Shown here: positions 1 through 6,722 of the stretch, piece after piece
Numbering within the stretch: position 1 is the first letter of the stretch
How the letters are laid out: each line of letters opens with the position of its first letter
NCBI GenBank assembly: GCA_046155605.1
Contig: JBJXFQ010000107.1
Coordinates: forward strand, 1-19,309
Direction of reading: 5' to 3'
DNA from: JAEUIZ01 sp046155605
GTDB taxonomy: Bacteria > Planctomycetota > Phycisphaerae > Phycisphaerales > UBA1924
Length of the DNA: 19,309 bases
Made by a program: the position numbers and the translations under genes
The notes under the pieces: generated by a model
Database searches by the model: none
What the model was told of the DNA's origin: nothing
The model's input: the letters and a program-made list of their open reading frames with translations, nothing else

Positions 1-443
1 CGATGGCACCCGAAGGCGGCCAGTTCGGCTTCCCCTCCGCCATCCAGTGGAAGGGCGTCAGCGATCTCGTCACCTCCATTTTCGGCGGCCCCACCAAGGG
101 CGTCCTGCTCACCAACTCCATCATCACCTCGATGGTCATCGCCGGCATCGTCGGCCTTGTCTTCGAAATTGCCCGTATCGCCTCGAAAAACAAGTTCCCC
201 ATCAGCGCCCTCGCCATCGGCCTCGGCGTCGTCGTCCCGCCCGAGTCCACGTTCATGATGTTCTGCGGCGCTGGCTTCTTCTGGCTCATGAACAACCTCT
301 ACAGCCAGAAGAAAGAGTCCACAGGCTGGCGTCTCTGGGTCGACACCCAGGAACCCATCTGCGCAGGCATCATCGCGGGCGCAGCCCTCGTCGGAATCGG
401 CGATGTCCTCGTGAAGGTCTTCGCCCTCGCCCCCCTCGGCTAA
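1..443 (+). CDS. OPT-family oligopeptide transporter, C-terminal part (5' end outside window)
   Basis: This is the last ~146 residues of a polytopic membrane protein of the oligopeptide transporter (OPT) superfamily, which imports peptides or metal chelates by proton symport. Two long hydrophobic segments (about residues 34-60 and 67-96 of the visible part) and a last one (about 118-143) are visible. The segment with AIGLGVVVPPESTFMMFCGAG is of the type 'xGLGhhhPxxxxxxhFxGG' typical of the last transmembrane region of OPT proteins. The frame is open from the first base of the window and the first ATG lies at position 3, so the gene almost certainly begins upstream. It ends with TAA one base before the stop of the convergent small membrane gene. 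Codons end mainly in C, unlike + strand genes further right. Family assignment is by recognition of pattern and not by a search. Confidence 0.72.
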   Translation, partial: MAPEGGQFGFPSAIQWKGVSDLVTSIFGGPTKGVLLTNSIITSMVIAGIVGLVFEIARIASKNKFPISALAIGLGVVVPPESTFMMFCGAGFFWLMNNLYSQKKESTGWRLWVDTQEPICAGIIAGAALVGIGDVLVKVFALAPLG

Positions 444-444
444 C

Positions 445-681
445 TCATTCCAGGTTCTTCGGCTCATCCTCAAACCGCACCACCCGCGCCCCGGGCGGCG
501 GTGCTTTCACGCCATCCGGCCCGCCGTCCTTCCCCTCAGCCCTCCCCAAAATCCGCTGCCCAGTCTTCTTCGACGCGCCGGGAAAGATCACGTCCGCCAT
601 CTGCCACCACACCAGCGCGAAAAACACCCCTGCCACCAGCATCACCCCTACCACGACCACGATGATCCCCGCCGCGTTCAT
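445..681 (-). CDS. Small single-pass membrane protein, 78 aa, unrecognised
   Basis: I do not recognise the family. The protein starts MNAAGIIVVVVGVML and has one strongly hydrophobic segment at about residues 4-27, followed by a short tail rich in Lys, Gly, Pro and acidic residues. That suggests an inner-membrane protein with a ~50-residue soluble tail. The frame stays open upstream to position 822, but I chose the ATG at 679-681 because a purine-rich GGAAGGA lies about 8 bases before it and the membrane segment follows at once; the upstream extension would translate the hairpin repeats at 702-795. The gene is convergent with the OPT gene, with a single base between the two stop codons. Small proteins of this kind are often lineage-restricted. 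Confidence 0.6.
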   Translation of the reverse strand: MNAAGIIVVVVGVMLVAGVFFALVWWQMADVIFPGASKKTGQRILGRAEGKDGGPDGVKAPPPGARVVRFEDEPKNLE

Positions 682-701
682 GCCGCCATCCTTCCGGGTA
701 C

Positions 702-754
702 ATCGACGGTCCCCGTCGATTCTTCGCTCGGGTGCATCGACCGTCCCCGTCGAT
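702..754. repeat. Two tandem TCC-loop hairpins (ATCGACGG type)
   Basis: At 702-720 there is a perfect inverted repeat, ATCGACGG then TCC then CCGTCGAT. A second copy at 736-754 has one mismatch in the left arm. Both are followed by TCTTC. The perfect form recurs at 5287-5305, inside the PVC-type protein gene, with the same TCTTC tail. It is therefore a dispersed element and not a local terminator. The two copies sit upstream of the 78-aa gene. Confidence 0.85.
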
Positions 755-767
755 TCTTCTGTCGTGC

Positions 768-795
768 CACCGACCGTGGCCCCGCACGGTCGGTG
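768..795. repeat. Dispersed hairpin, ACCGACCGTG type
   Basis: An 11-bp perfect stem (CACCGACCGTG-type left arm 768-778, right arm 785-795) encloses a 6-base loop. A near-identical copy lies at 5248-5275 with one base changed in the left arm. Both copies are preceded by GTGCCAC and followed by GTGCTCTT, so the conserved unit extends beyond the stem. At both loci it occurs within 50 bases of the ATCGACGG-type hairpin. Confidence 0.85.
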
Positions 796-808
796 CTCTT
801 TCGCCCCC

Positions 809-895
809 CGCCACTCAGCCACTCAGCCACCTTCCTCTCCGTCTCTCCGCCTCTCCGCCTCTTCGTCTCCTCCTCTCTCCTTCCCCCTCACTCCA
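809..895. repeat. Pyrimidine-rich tract with short tandem repeats
   Basis: This stretch of the + strand is almost all C and T. It begins with overlapping CCACTCAG units and continues with repeated CTCTCCGC-like units. It lies just after the stop codon of the minus-strand acyltransferase gene, so its transcript there would be purine-rich. I see no gene in it. It may simply be low-complexity intergenic DNA that follows the strong strand bias of this side of the window. Confidence 0.6.
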
Positions 896-1985
896 TCGAC
901 AACTTCCGCGCTCCAAGCCGTCGCAACTCCTCCGTGTCCTTCGCGCTGTTCGCCTTGATCGCCGCCATGTCCGCCTCCGTCATCCACGGCAGCGTCCACA
1001 ACTTCTCCTCGAGCGCCCGGGGAAACTCCCGCCCCGCCCGCTCGTGCCGCATCCGGCTCCGCCACGTCCGGTGCATCCACAGATACTGGCTCGGCGCCAG
1101 CCGGATCATCGTCTCAATCGCCCGACGATACCGCGCCGTCAAGTAAAACAGAGGGTCCGGCTGCGTGCTCCAATCCTCCGGCCCGAATGAATCCACAAAC
1201 TCGATCGCATATCCCAACTCGTCCGCGCTCTGCCGCTCCTTCGCCTCCACCCGCCGTGCCATCGCGCAAAGCACCCGTGCGTCATACCGCATCGCCAGCA
1301 GCCCGATCGATTTGTACGACGCCGCCAGCCGATTGAAAAACGGCACGAACACCCCGCGATCGCCCCCGTTCTGGTCCGCCACGATCCCCAGCGGTGCCCC
1401 GCTCTCGATGATCCCCGGCATCTCCTTCACCGCACCAAACTTGTCCAGCAAGACCAGCCCGCGCCGCCGCCGCGTCCGATGCACATACCGATCCAAAGGC
1501 GGCAGGTCCAGCGGCCGATACACCGCGTGCATCGGCACCCCCAGCATCGCCACCGACGCCCCCAGAAGTTCCCAGTTTCCGCAGTGACCCGTCAGCAAAA
1601 TCACCGGCCCGGGCTTCACCAACTCCCCGAGCGCCTTCCCAAGCCCGTCAACGCGAAAGTGCCGAGCCCACGAGTCATCGTTCACCAGCCGCGGGCCAAA
1701 GCACGACTCCACGCCCAGCCGAAACAGGTGCTCGTACGAATCCAGCGCCACGCGCCGAATCCGCTCCTCGTCCCACTCCGGAAACGCCACGCGCAGATTT
1801 GCCTCCGCCCGCGCCAGCCGACGACGGTTCATCGATCGCGTCGCGAACCACCGCCCCGCCGCGCTCACCGACGCCAAAACCGGCGGCAACGGCAGCGTCG
1901 TCAGCCCCGCGATCGCGCACCGAATACCCAGATACAGCGGCGCGTGCAGCCACGCCGGTGCCTTCGACTTGGGTGGCGGCGACAT
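888..1985 (-). CDS. LpxL/HtrB-like lysophospholipid/lipid A acyltransferase
   Basis: A 365-aa protein of the bacterial lipid A biosynthesis acyltransferase family (LpxL/LpxM/HtrB type). The family transfers an acyl chain to a lipid A precursor or related glycolipid at the inner membrane. The catalytic HxxxxE motif is H134-CGNW-E139 in the typical setting GHCGNWEL. The later DQN motif is at 204-206, and the usual Q-Y-L-W-M-H-R-x-W motif is near residue 302. An N-terminal hydrophobic stretch (about 17-42) fits a membrane anchor. Length is slightly above the ~300 aa norm because of a C-terminal extension. It starts 9 bases after the stop of the coiled-coil gene upstream, so the two are probably cotranscribed. 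The ATG at 1983-1985 has only a weak ribosome site, which fits translation coupled to the gene before it. The exact acyl substrate cannot be told. Confidence 0.85.
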   Translation of the reverse strand: MSPPPKSKAPAWLHAPLYLGIRCAIAGLTTLPLPPVLASVSAAGRWFATRSMNRRRLARAEANLRVAFPEWDEERIRRVALDSYEHLFRLGVESCFGPRLVNDDSWARHFRVDGLGKALGELVKPGPVILLTGHCGNWELLGASVAMLGVPMHAVYRPLDLPPLDRYVHRTRRRRGLVLLDKFGAVKEMPGIIESGAPLGIVADQNGGDRGVFVPFFNRLAASYKSIGLLAMRYDARVLCAMARRVEAKERQSADELGYAIEFVDSFGPEDWSTQPDPLFYLTARYRRAIETMIRLAPSQYLWMHRTWRSRMRHERAGREFPRALEEKLWTLPWMTEADMAAIKANSAKDTEELRRLGARKLSME

Positions 1986-1994
1986 TTCTGAATC

Positions 1995-3377
1995 TTACCG
2001 CGAGCCCGCCCGACGGCCGATCAGCGTGTACAGCCGGTTCTCGTTCAAGACCGGCAGCGACGTCGCCACCGCCTGCTCAAACAGCCGGTCATACTGCTGC
2101 GCCATCGCGTCCAGTCGCATGTATTCCTGAACCACCGGAATCGGCGTCGACACGCCCGGCCGCGGCGGCAACTGCGGCCTCTCGCCCAGCACCAGGAAAT
2201 CCACGTTCCCTGTCAACTCCTCCGTCACCTTCCCACCCCACGACACGATCATCGCGCGAACGTCGTCCGCCTCGCGCGGCGTCGCCTGCCCGTCGCGATT
2301 CGTGTCGAAGTTGCCATACACCAGGAACGTGTACACCTTGTTCGGGTCATAGATCGCGTTCGCGACCACGTCCCCGCGGACGATCGGCGCGCCCCGCACC
2401 TCCGACGTCACCCGTGCCACCGAAGACGACGCGCCGACGTTGATCACCTCGATCGTCGCCTTGCCCTTCGGATACTCGCCCGTTTTCGCGTCCGGCTTGA
2501 TCGACGTCGAATCCTGATACACCGCGAACGACATCCCCAGGATCACCTTGTCCGCCGAGCCACGGTTGATCGTCACTTCCTGCGCCGCCGGGTTGATCGC
2601 CATGATCTCCGCGTCCACCAGCGCCGACTCGGGCAGCGGCTTCAGGATGTCCCGCGTCTTCTCGCCCTGCAGCGTCGAGATCCGCTCCAGCAACTGCGAG
2701 TTGTCGCTCTCGTACTTCCGCAACTTCTCCGCCAGCGCCGCCTCGCGGGCCGAAGCGTCGTCCCGCGTCTTTTCCACCTGCTGGTCCATGCTCATCTTCG
2801 CGTCGTTCACCGACGCCCGATACTGCTCGACCTCCGCCCGATACTTGTCCAGGTCCGAGTTCAGGCTCGCGATCGTCTTCTGGTGCGTCTCCTGGATTTT
2901 CTTCACCCGCTCCGCCTCATTCGCGAGGTCCTGCAGCGCCGTCTTGCGATCCGAGTCCGCCTGCGCCAGTTTCGCCGAGAGGTCCGCGATGCTCGCGTCC
3001 CGCGCCGCCAGAACCCCCATCAGGCTGTTGCTCGATGCCCCCTCGACCCGGTCCAGTTTCGCGAACATCTGTGCCGGCGTGTCCGTTCCCGATCCCGTCA
3101 CCCGCTGCGAGGCCGTCCGCGTCGCCTCGATCAGATATCCCACCACCGACTTGCGATCGCCCTTGGCCGCGTCCTTGATCCGCGCCACCGGGTCGCTCTG
3201 CCGCTCGTCCGACTTGATGTACTCGTCCTGCTCGGTCTGATACGAGATCAGTTGCCGGTTCGAGGCCTGGTACTTCGAGTAGAACACGATCGTCAGGATA
3301 AAGAGCGCGAGGCTCAGCACCCCGAGCAACGTGATCGTGATCCCGACGCCGATACCTGAACTGCTGCGAGACGCCAT
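1995..3377 (-). CDS. Membrane-anchored coiled-coil protein with BRCT-like C-terminal segment
   Basis: A 460-aa protein I cannot name. Residues ~8-34 form one membrane segment after a short Ser-rich N-terminus. Residues ~130-240 are heptad-like and rich in Ala, Glu, Lys and Gln, with few Gly or Pro, and so read as a coiled coil. Residues ~252-345 look like a beta-rich domain. Residues ~347-403 resemble a BRCT fold: a strand, a variable loop, a helix, then W-GGKVTEELTGNVDFLVLGE, the pattern seen in DNA ligase BRCT domains. The loop D358-T-N-R-D-G-Q-A-T-P-R-E369 also fits the 12-residue EF-hand calcium pattern. I chose the ATG at 3375-3377, which has GGATGGAG about 8 bases upstream; the frame is open to 3560, but that extension has no membrane-protein character. 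The acyltransferase gene follows after 9 bases. The protein may act as an envelope scaffold, but that is inference. Confidence 0.72.
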   Translation of the reverse strand: MASRSSSGIGVGITITLLGVLSLALFILTIVFYSKYQASNRQLISYQTEQDEYIKSDERQSDPVARIKDAAKGDRKSVVGYLIEATRTASQRVTGSGTDTPAQMFAKLDRVEGASSNSLMGVLAARDASIADLSAKLAQADSDRKTALQDLANEAERVKKIQETHQKTIASLNSDLDKYRAEVEQYRASVNDAKMSMDQQVEKTRDDASAREAALAEKLRKYESDNSQLLERISTLQGEKTRDILKPLPESALVDAEIMAINPAAQEVTINRGSADKVILGMSFAVYQDSTSIKPDAKTGEYPKGKATIEVINVGASSSVARVTSEVRGAPIVRGDVVANAIYDPNKVYTFLVYGNFDTNRDGQATPREADDVRAMIVSWGGKVTEELTGNVDFLVLGERPQLPPRPGVSTPIPVVQEYMRLDAMAQQYDRLFEQAVATSLPVLNENRLYTLIGRRAGSR

Positions 3378-3650
3378 GCCAACGCTCCATCCGGGGCAAC
3401 CCCGGTGATCCGCTCCCCCGCAACATCCCGGTCGATCCCGGCCCGCGCCCCACCTCGGGACGGGGTCCACAATAGCCCCACCATGGGCCACGCGACGGGC
3501 CGCCGCCGTCCGTTTCCATACGTCTACCGCACGACGGCTGATCCCGCCGAACGCATCCATCCTCGCAACTTCTCAGCCCCCCGTCAAGCGCGACTCCCTC
3601 GCCGATCAAACCCCTTCCTATCCCCTGACCATTCGCGCGCCGGGCGATCC

Positions 3651-3677
3651 TGGGTGGCACCGGTCTCCAGACCTGTG
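3651..3677. repeat. GGTGGCAC...CTGTG hairpin repeat
   Basis: The arms CACCGGTCT and AGACCTGTG (3658-3666 and 3669-3677) pair with one mismatch around CC. They are preceded by TGGGTGGCAC. The same lead and the same CTGTG end occur at 5178-5201. Repeats of this GGTGGCACAGGC-CCTGTG type are, as far as I recall, scattered through many planctomycete and related genomes, often inside or beside genes. Confidence 0.7.
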
Positions 3678-3824
3678 ACTCCCGCTTTCTACCACCCCGC
3701 TCCATTCCTCTCCTATCTCCTTCCCACCCCGTACGTTCTTCTCGTTCCCGTCTCTATCCCCGCTCTTTGCCGCCTGGCGATTTCCTCTTCCTCCCCCTGC
3801 TCGTGTAGTGTCTTTCCGCCCGTT

Positions 3825-3828
3825 GGAG
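3825..3828 (+). promoter_or_regulatory. Ribosome binding site for a CTG start
   Basis: GGAG stands 7 bases before CTG at 3836. No other Shine-Dalgarno-like sequence occurs between the in-frame stop at 3806-3808 and the signal peptide. This site decides the choice of start for the PVC-type protein. Confidence 0.55.
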
Positions 3829-3835
3829 CCTCATC

Positions 3836-6631
3836 CTGAAACTCTCCATCCGACACCTCGTCCACCCTCTCCTGCTCCTCGTCGCGCTGCTCCTTGCCTA
3901 CCGCGCCCGCACCGCCATCACCGCCGCCTACCAGCCGCCCTCCGCCGGGCCTTCGCCCTCCCTCTCCCCGCGCCGCGCCCTCGCCACCCTCGAAACTGAG
4001 CCCGGCCTCGCCGTCTCCCTCGCCGCCGCCGAGCCGCTCATCCAGGCCCCCGTCGCCGCCGCCTTCGACGAAGACGGCCGCCTCTTCGTCGTCGGGATGT
4101 CCACCTACATGCTCGACACCGCCGGCCGCGGCGAACTCGAACCCGCCAACCGCGTCCGCGTCCTCTACGACGACGACCACGACGGAACCTTCGATCGCGC
4201 TACGACCTTTCTCGACGGCCTCGTCCTCCCTCGCGCCGTTGCACCCTGCTTCGGCGGCGCGCTCGTTATCGAGCCGCCCATGCTCTACTTCTGCCCCGAC
4301 GTCGACCGCGACGGCATCGCCGACGACAAACTCCCACTCCTCGACGGTTTCGCAGGGCTCGACAACCCCGAACACGCCGGCAACTCGCTCGTCCGCGGTA
4401 TCGACAACTGGTACCACATCGCGCAGCATCCCCTCGAGTTCCGCTTCGACGGCCAGTCCATCCAGACGCGCCCCGCGCCGCTCATCGGGCAATGGGGCCA
4501 GACCATGGACGATGCCGGCCGCCTCTACACCACGCCCAACTCCAACCCGCTTCTCGTCGATCTCATCCCGCGCCACTACGCCGCCCGAAACCCCGCCGCC
4601 CCCTTCGCCGAGGGCCTCGGCATCGAGATCTCCCAGGGCATCGAGGTTTTCCCTGCCGTGCCCACCCCCGGCGTCAACCGCGGCTACCAGCCCGGCTTCC
4701 TCCGCGACGACGGCACCCTCAAATTCCCCACCGCCGCCTGCTCGCCACTCATCCTCCGTACCGACACGCTTGGCCCCGCCCTTCGCGGCGACGCCCTCGC
4801 CTGCGAATCCGCCGCTCATGCCGTCATGCGACTCACCATCGCCTTCGCATCCGATGGCTCCGCTCGTGCGAGCAAAGCCACGCCGCCCGGCACCGAGTTC
4901 CTCCGCTCCACCGACGAACGCTTCCGGCCCGTCGGCCTCGTCCAGGACCCCGATGGCTCAGTCCTGGTCCTCGACATGTACCGTGGCCTCATCCAGCACC
5001 GCACCTACCTCACCGAACATCTCGCCACTCAGGTTCGCGATCGTCACCTCGACCGACCCACCTCCCTCGGCCGCATCTACCGGGTTTCGGGCCCTGGGTA
5101 CCCCGCCCCTCCGGGGCGGTCTTGGGTAGATCGACGCTCCGCGCCGACTCGCCCGCCGGCGCAAACTTCTGGCCTTGGTGGCACAGGCGTCCCGCCTGTG
5201 CGCTCACTCGTGAGCCGATCGCGCGAGCGATCGGACCCTCCCCGTGCCACCGACCATGGCTCCGCACGGTCGGTGCTCTTGGAACCATCGACGGTCCCCG
5301 TCGATTCTTCTCTTCGTGCCACGAACCTCGCTCTGGAGGTCCGTGCTCCCGCCCCGCATCTCTCCTCCGCGTCTCCCCCCGAACTCGTCGCGCTCCTCCT
5401 CCACCCCGACGGCTGGTGGCGCGATACCGCTCAGCGACTGCTCATCGAGCGCGCCGACGCCGCCAAACACTCCGGCACCGCGCCCGACTGGATCGCCACC
5501 ATCGCTCCTCCGCTTCGCGACCAAGCACTGACCGCGAGCGACTGGCGCGCCCGCGCCCACGCCCTCTGGACCCTCGACGGCCTGCGTGCCCTGCCGCGCG
5601 AGGTGGTGCTCGCCGCACTAGCCGATCCGAGCGCGATCGTGCGCGCGCACGCGGCCCGCCTTGCCGAGACCCTCGGCGACGACACGGAAGTGGTGGACCG
5701 TCTGCGCGCTCTCGCCGACGACCCCGACCGCTGGACGCGCGTGCAAGCCGTCCTGTCCATGGGCGCGCGCACGAACGCGACCACCGACCTCGTCGCCATC
5801 CTGCGTAATAAAGGATCGGACAAGGCGATCCGGGCGGCGGCGTTATCGGGTCTTGCCGGGCGCGAGGCCGCCGCGCTTGCCGCGCTCCTCGCCGACAAGT
5901 CGTGGCCGGCGGCGACGGAGCGGGGCACGGCGCGCGCGCTGGTCGAGGCGGCGTTGGGATCGACCGCCGATGCGCGCGCGGAACTCGCCGACATCGTCGG
6001 AAGGCTGGCGATGGCGCGGGATGTGCGCGCCGGCCCGATGGTGGATTGGATGTGGACGGCGCTGGGTATCGTCGGCGACTCGCCGACGGTGATCGCACTC
6101 TCGCGGGAGCCGGGGCGGTGGTTGGATGCGGTAGAGGCGGAGGTGCCGCCGAGGGCGCTGAGCGCGCGCATGAAGGAGGTTGCGGAGTATTGGGATTGGC
6201 CGGATCGACCGGTGCCGGAGGGTCGGAAGTCGGCGGCGCGGGCGATGACGTCGGAGGAAGAGTCACGGTATCGGGTGGGCGAAGGGCTGTATGCGACGTG
6301 TGCCGGGTGCCATCAGGCGTCCGGGCGCGGGAGCCTGGGGATCGCGCCGCCGCTGGCGGGATCGGCGATCGTGAACGGCCCGGTGTCGCGGCTGGCGCTG
6401 GTGCTTGCGGACGGATTGGGGGGGCCGTATGTGATGGCGGGGACGGAGTTTCGCGGGGTGATGGCACCGGCCCCGACGCGCGGCGATGGCGACCTGGCGG
6501 CGTTGATGACGTACATCCGGCGATCGTGGGGGAACACGGGTGATCCGGTGACGGCGAGCGAGGTTTCGGCGGCACGGCAGCGATCGCGCGGAAGGGCGTG
6601 GACGCGGGAGGAGTTGGAGGGGGTTCGGTAG
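3836..6631 (+). CDS. PVC-type membrane-bound dehydrogenase/heme-binding protein (propeller, HEAT-like, cytochrome c)
   Basis: A ~931-aa exported protein of the family in Planctomycetes and Verrucomicrobia that joins an N-terminal beta-propeller 'membrane-bound dehydrogenase' domain, HEAT-like repeats and a C-terminal cytochrome c. Residues 2-20 read KLSIRHLVHPLLLLVALLL, a signal peptide or anchor. Residues ~50-420 are the propeller, with the typical opening E-P-L-I-Q-A-P-V-A-x-A-F-D-E-D-G-R. Residues ~510-750 are HEAT-like helices. The heme motif is C822-AG-C825-H826, with M876 as probable sixth ligand. It probably takes part in periplasmic oxidation of carbohydrates or alcohols; the substrate is unknown. 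The frame opens after TAG at 3806-3808 and has no ATG, GTG or TTG until ATG 4097, which would remove the signal peptide and 87 conserved residues. CTG at 3836 with GGAG before it is the best start. Residues ~423-504 come from inserted hairpin repeats. Codon use changes from C-ending to G-ending along the gene. Confidence 0.82.
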   Translation: MKLSIRHLVHPLLLLVALLLAYRARTAITAAYQPPSAGPSPSLSPRRALATLETEPGLAVSLAAAEPLIQAPVAAAFDEDGRLFVVGMSTYMLDTAGRGELEPANRVRVLYDDDHDGTFDRATTFLDGLVLPRAVAPCFGGALVIEPPMLYFCPDVDRDGIADDKLPLLDGFAGLDNPEHAGNSLVRGIDNWYHIAQHPLEFRFDGQSIQTRPAPLIGQWGQTMDDAGRLYTTPNSNPLLVDLIPRHYAARNPAAPFAEGLGIEISQGIEVFPAVPTPGVNRGYQPGFLRDDGTLKFPTAACSPLILRTDTLGPALRGDALACESAAHAVMRLTIAFASDGSARASKATPPGTEFLRSTDERFRPVGLVQDPDGSVLVLDMYRGLIQHRTYLTEHLATQVRDRHLDRPTSLGRIYRVSGPGYPAPPGRSWVDRRSAPTRPPAQTSGLGGTGVPPVRSLVSRSRERSDPPRATDHGSARSVLLEPSTVPVDSSLRATNLALEVRAPAPHLSSASPPELVALLLHPDGWWRDTAQRLLIERADAAKHSGTAPDWIATIAPPLRDQALTASDWRARAHALWTLDGLRALPREVVLAALADPSAIVRAHAARLAETLGDDTEVVDRLRALADDPDRWTRVQAVLSMGARTNATTDLVAILRNKGSDKAIRAAALSGLAGREAAALAALLADKSWPAATERGTARALVEAALGSTADARAELADIVGRLAMARDVRAGPMVDWMWTALGIVGDSPTVIALSREPGRWLDAVEAEVPPRALSARMKEVAEYWDWPDRPVPEGRKSAARAMTSEEESRYRVGEGLYATCAGCHQASGRGSLGIAPPLAGSAIVNGPVSRLALVLADGLGGPYVMAGTEFRGVMAPAPTRGDGDLAALMTYIRRSWGNTGDPVTASEVSAARQRSRGRAWTREELEGVR
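5103..5344. repeat. In-frame array of about eight hairpin repeats inside a coding sequence
   Basis: Successive inverted repeats occur here. They are CCGCCCC/GGGGCGG at 5103-5119, TCGACGC/GCGCCGA (one mismatch) at 5131-5147, a 9-bp stem of the CACAGGCG type at 5181-5201, GCTCAC/GTGAGC at 5202-5215, CCGATCGC/GCGATCGG at 5215-5234, the ACCGACC type at 5248-5275, ATCGACGG/CCGTCGAT at 5287-5305, and ACGAACCTC/GAGGTCCGT (one mismatch) at 5321-5344. Four of the loops are exactly TCC. The whole array is read in frame as ~80 residues, including the peptide GGTGVPPV. It separates the propeller from the HEAT-like part, so it probably forms a disordered linker. Confidence 0.85.
5580..6000. other. Strand composition switch (GC skew changes from negative to positive)
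   Basis: Left of this interval the + strand has more C than G whichever strand is coding; for example 4021-4080 has about 30 C and 18 G. To the right it has more G than C; for example 6421-6480 has about 29 G and 15 C. The change occurs within one open reading frame, with lines near 5580-5820 roughly balanced. Genes to the left mostly run leftward and genes to the right run rightward until the island. Such a flip is expected at a replication origin or an inversion boundary. Confidence 0.6.
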
Positions 6632-6722
6632 TGGAAAGGGCGTCGAGGGAACCCGGTGCAAGCGGGATGCGGACCTAGTATGATCGCGGCGGGGTGGGTT
6701 TGCGGTGGTCCGAAATCCGGGG

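Larger units (their letters stand above)
3378..3835. other. Intergenic region between divergent genes: one hairpin repeat and a pyrimidine-rich tract
   Basis: About 458 bases separate the start of the coiled-coil gene (leftwards) and the PVC-type protein gene (rightwards), so promoters for both should lie here. On the minus strand TTGACG occurs around 3580-3595 and could be a -35 element, but no good -10 follows, so I do not call a promoter. A hairpin repeat is at 3658-3677. The stretch from about 3690 to 3800 is strongly pyrimidine-rich on the + strand. I see no credible coding region. Confidence 0.6.

Noticed and set aside
3894..5129. 411-codon + strand frame overlapping the PVC-type protein
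   Set aside because: Ser/Pro/Thr low-complexity shadow of the real gene in another frame.
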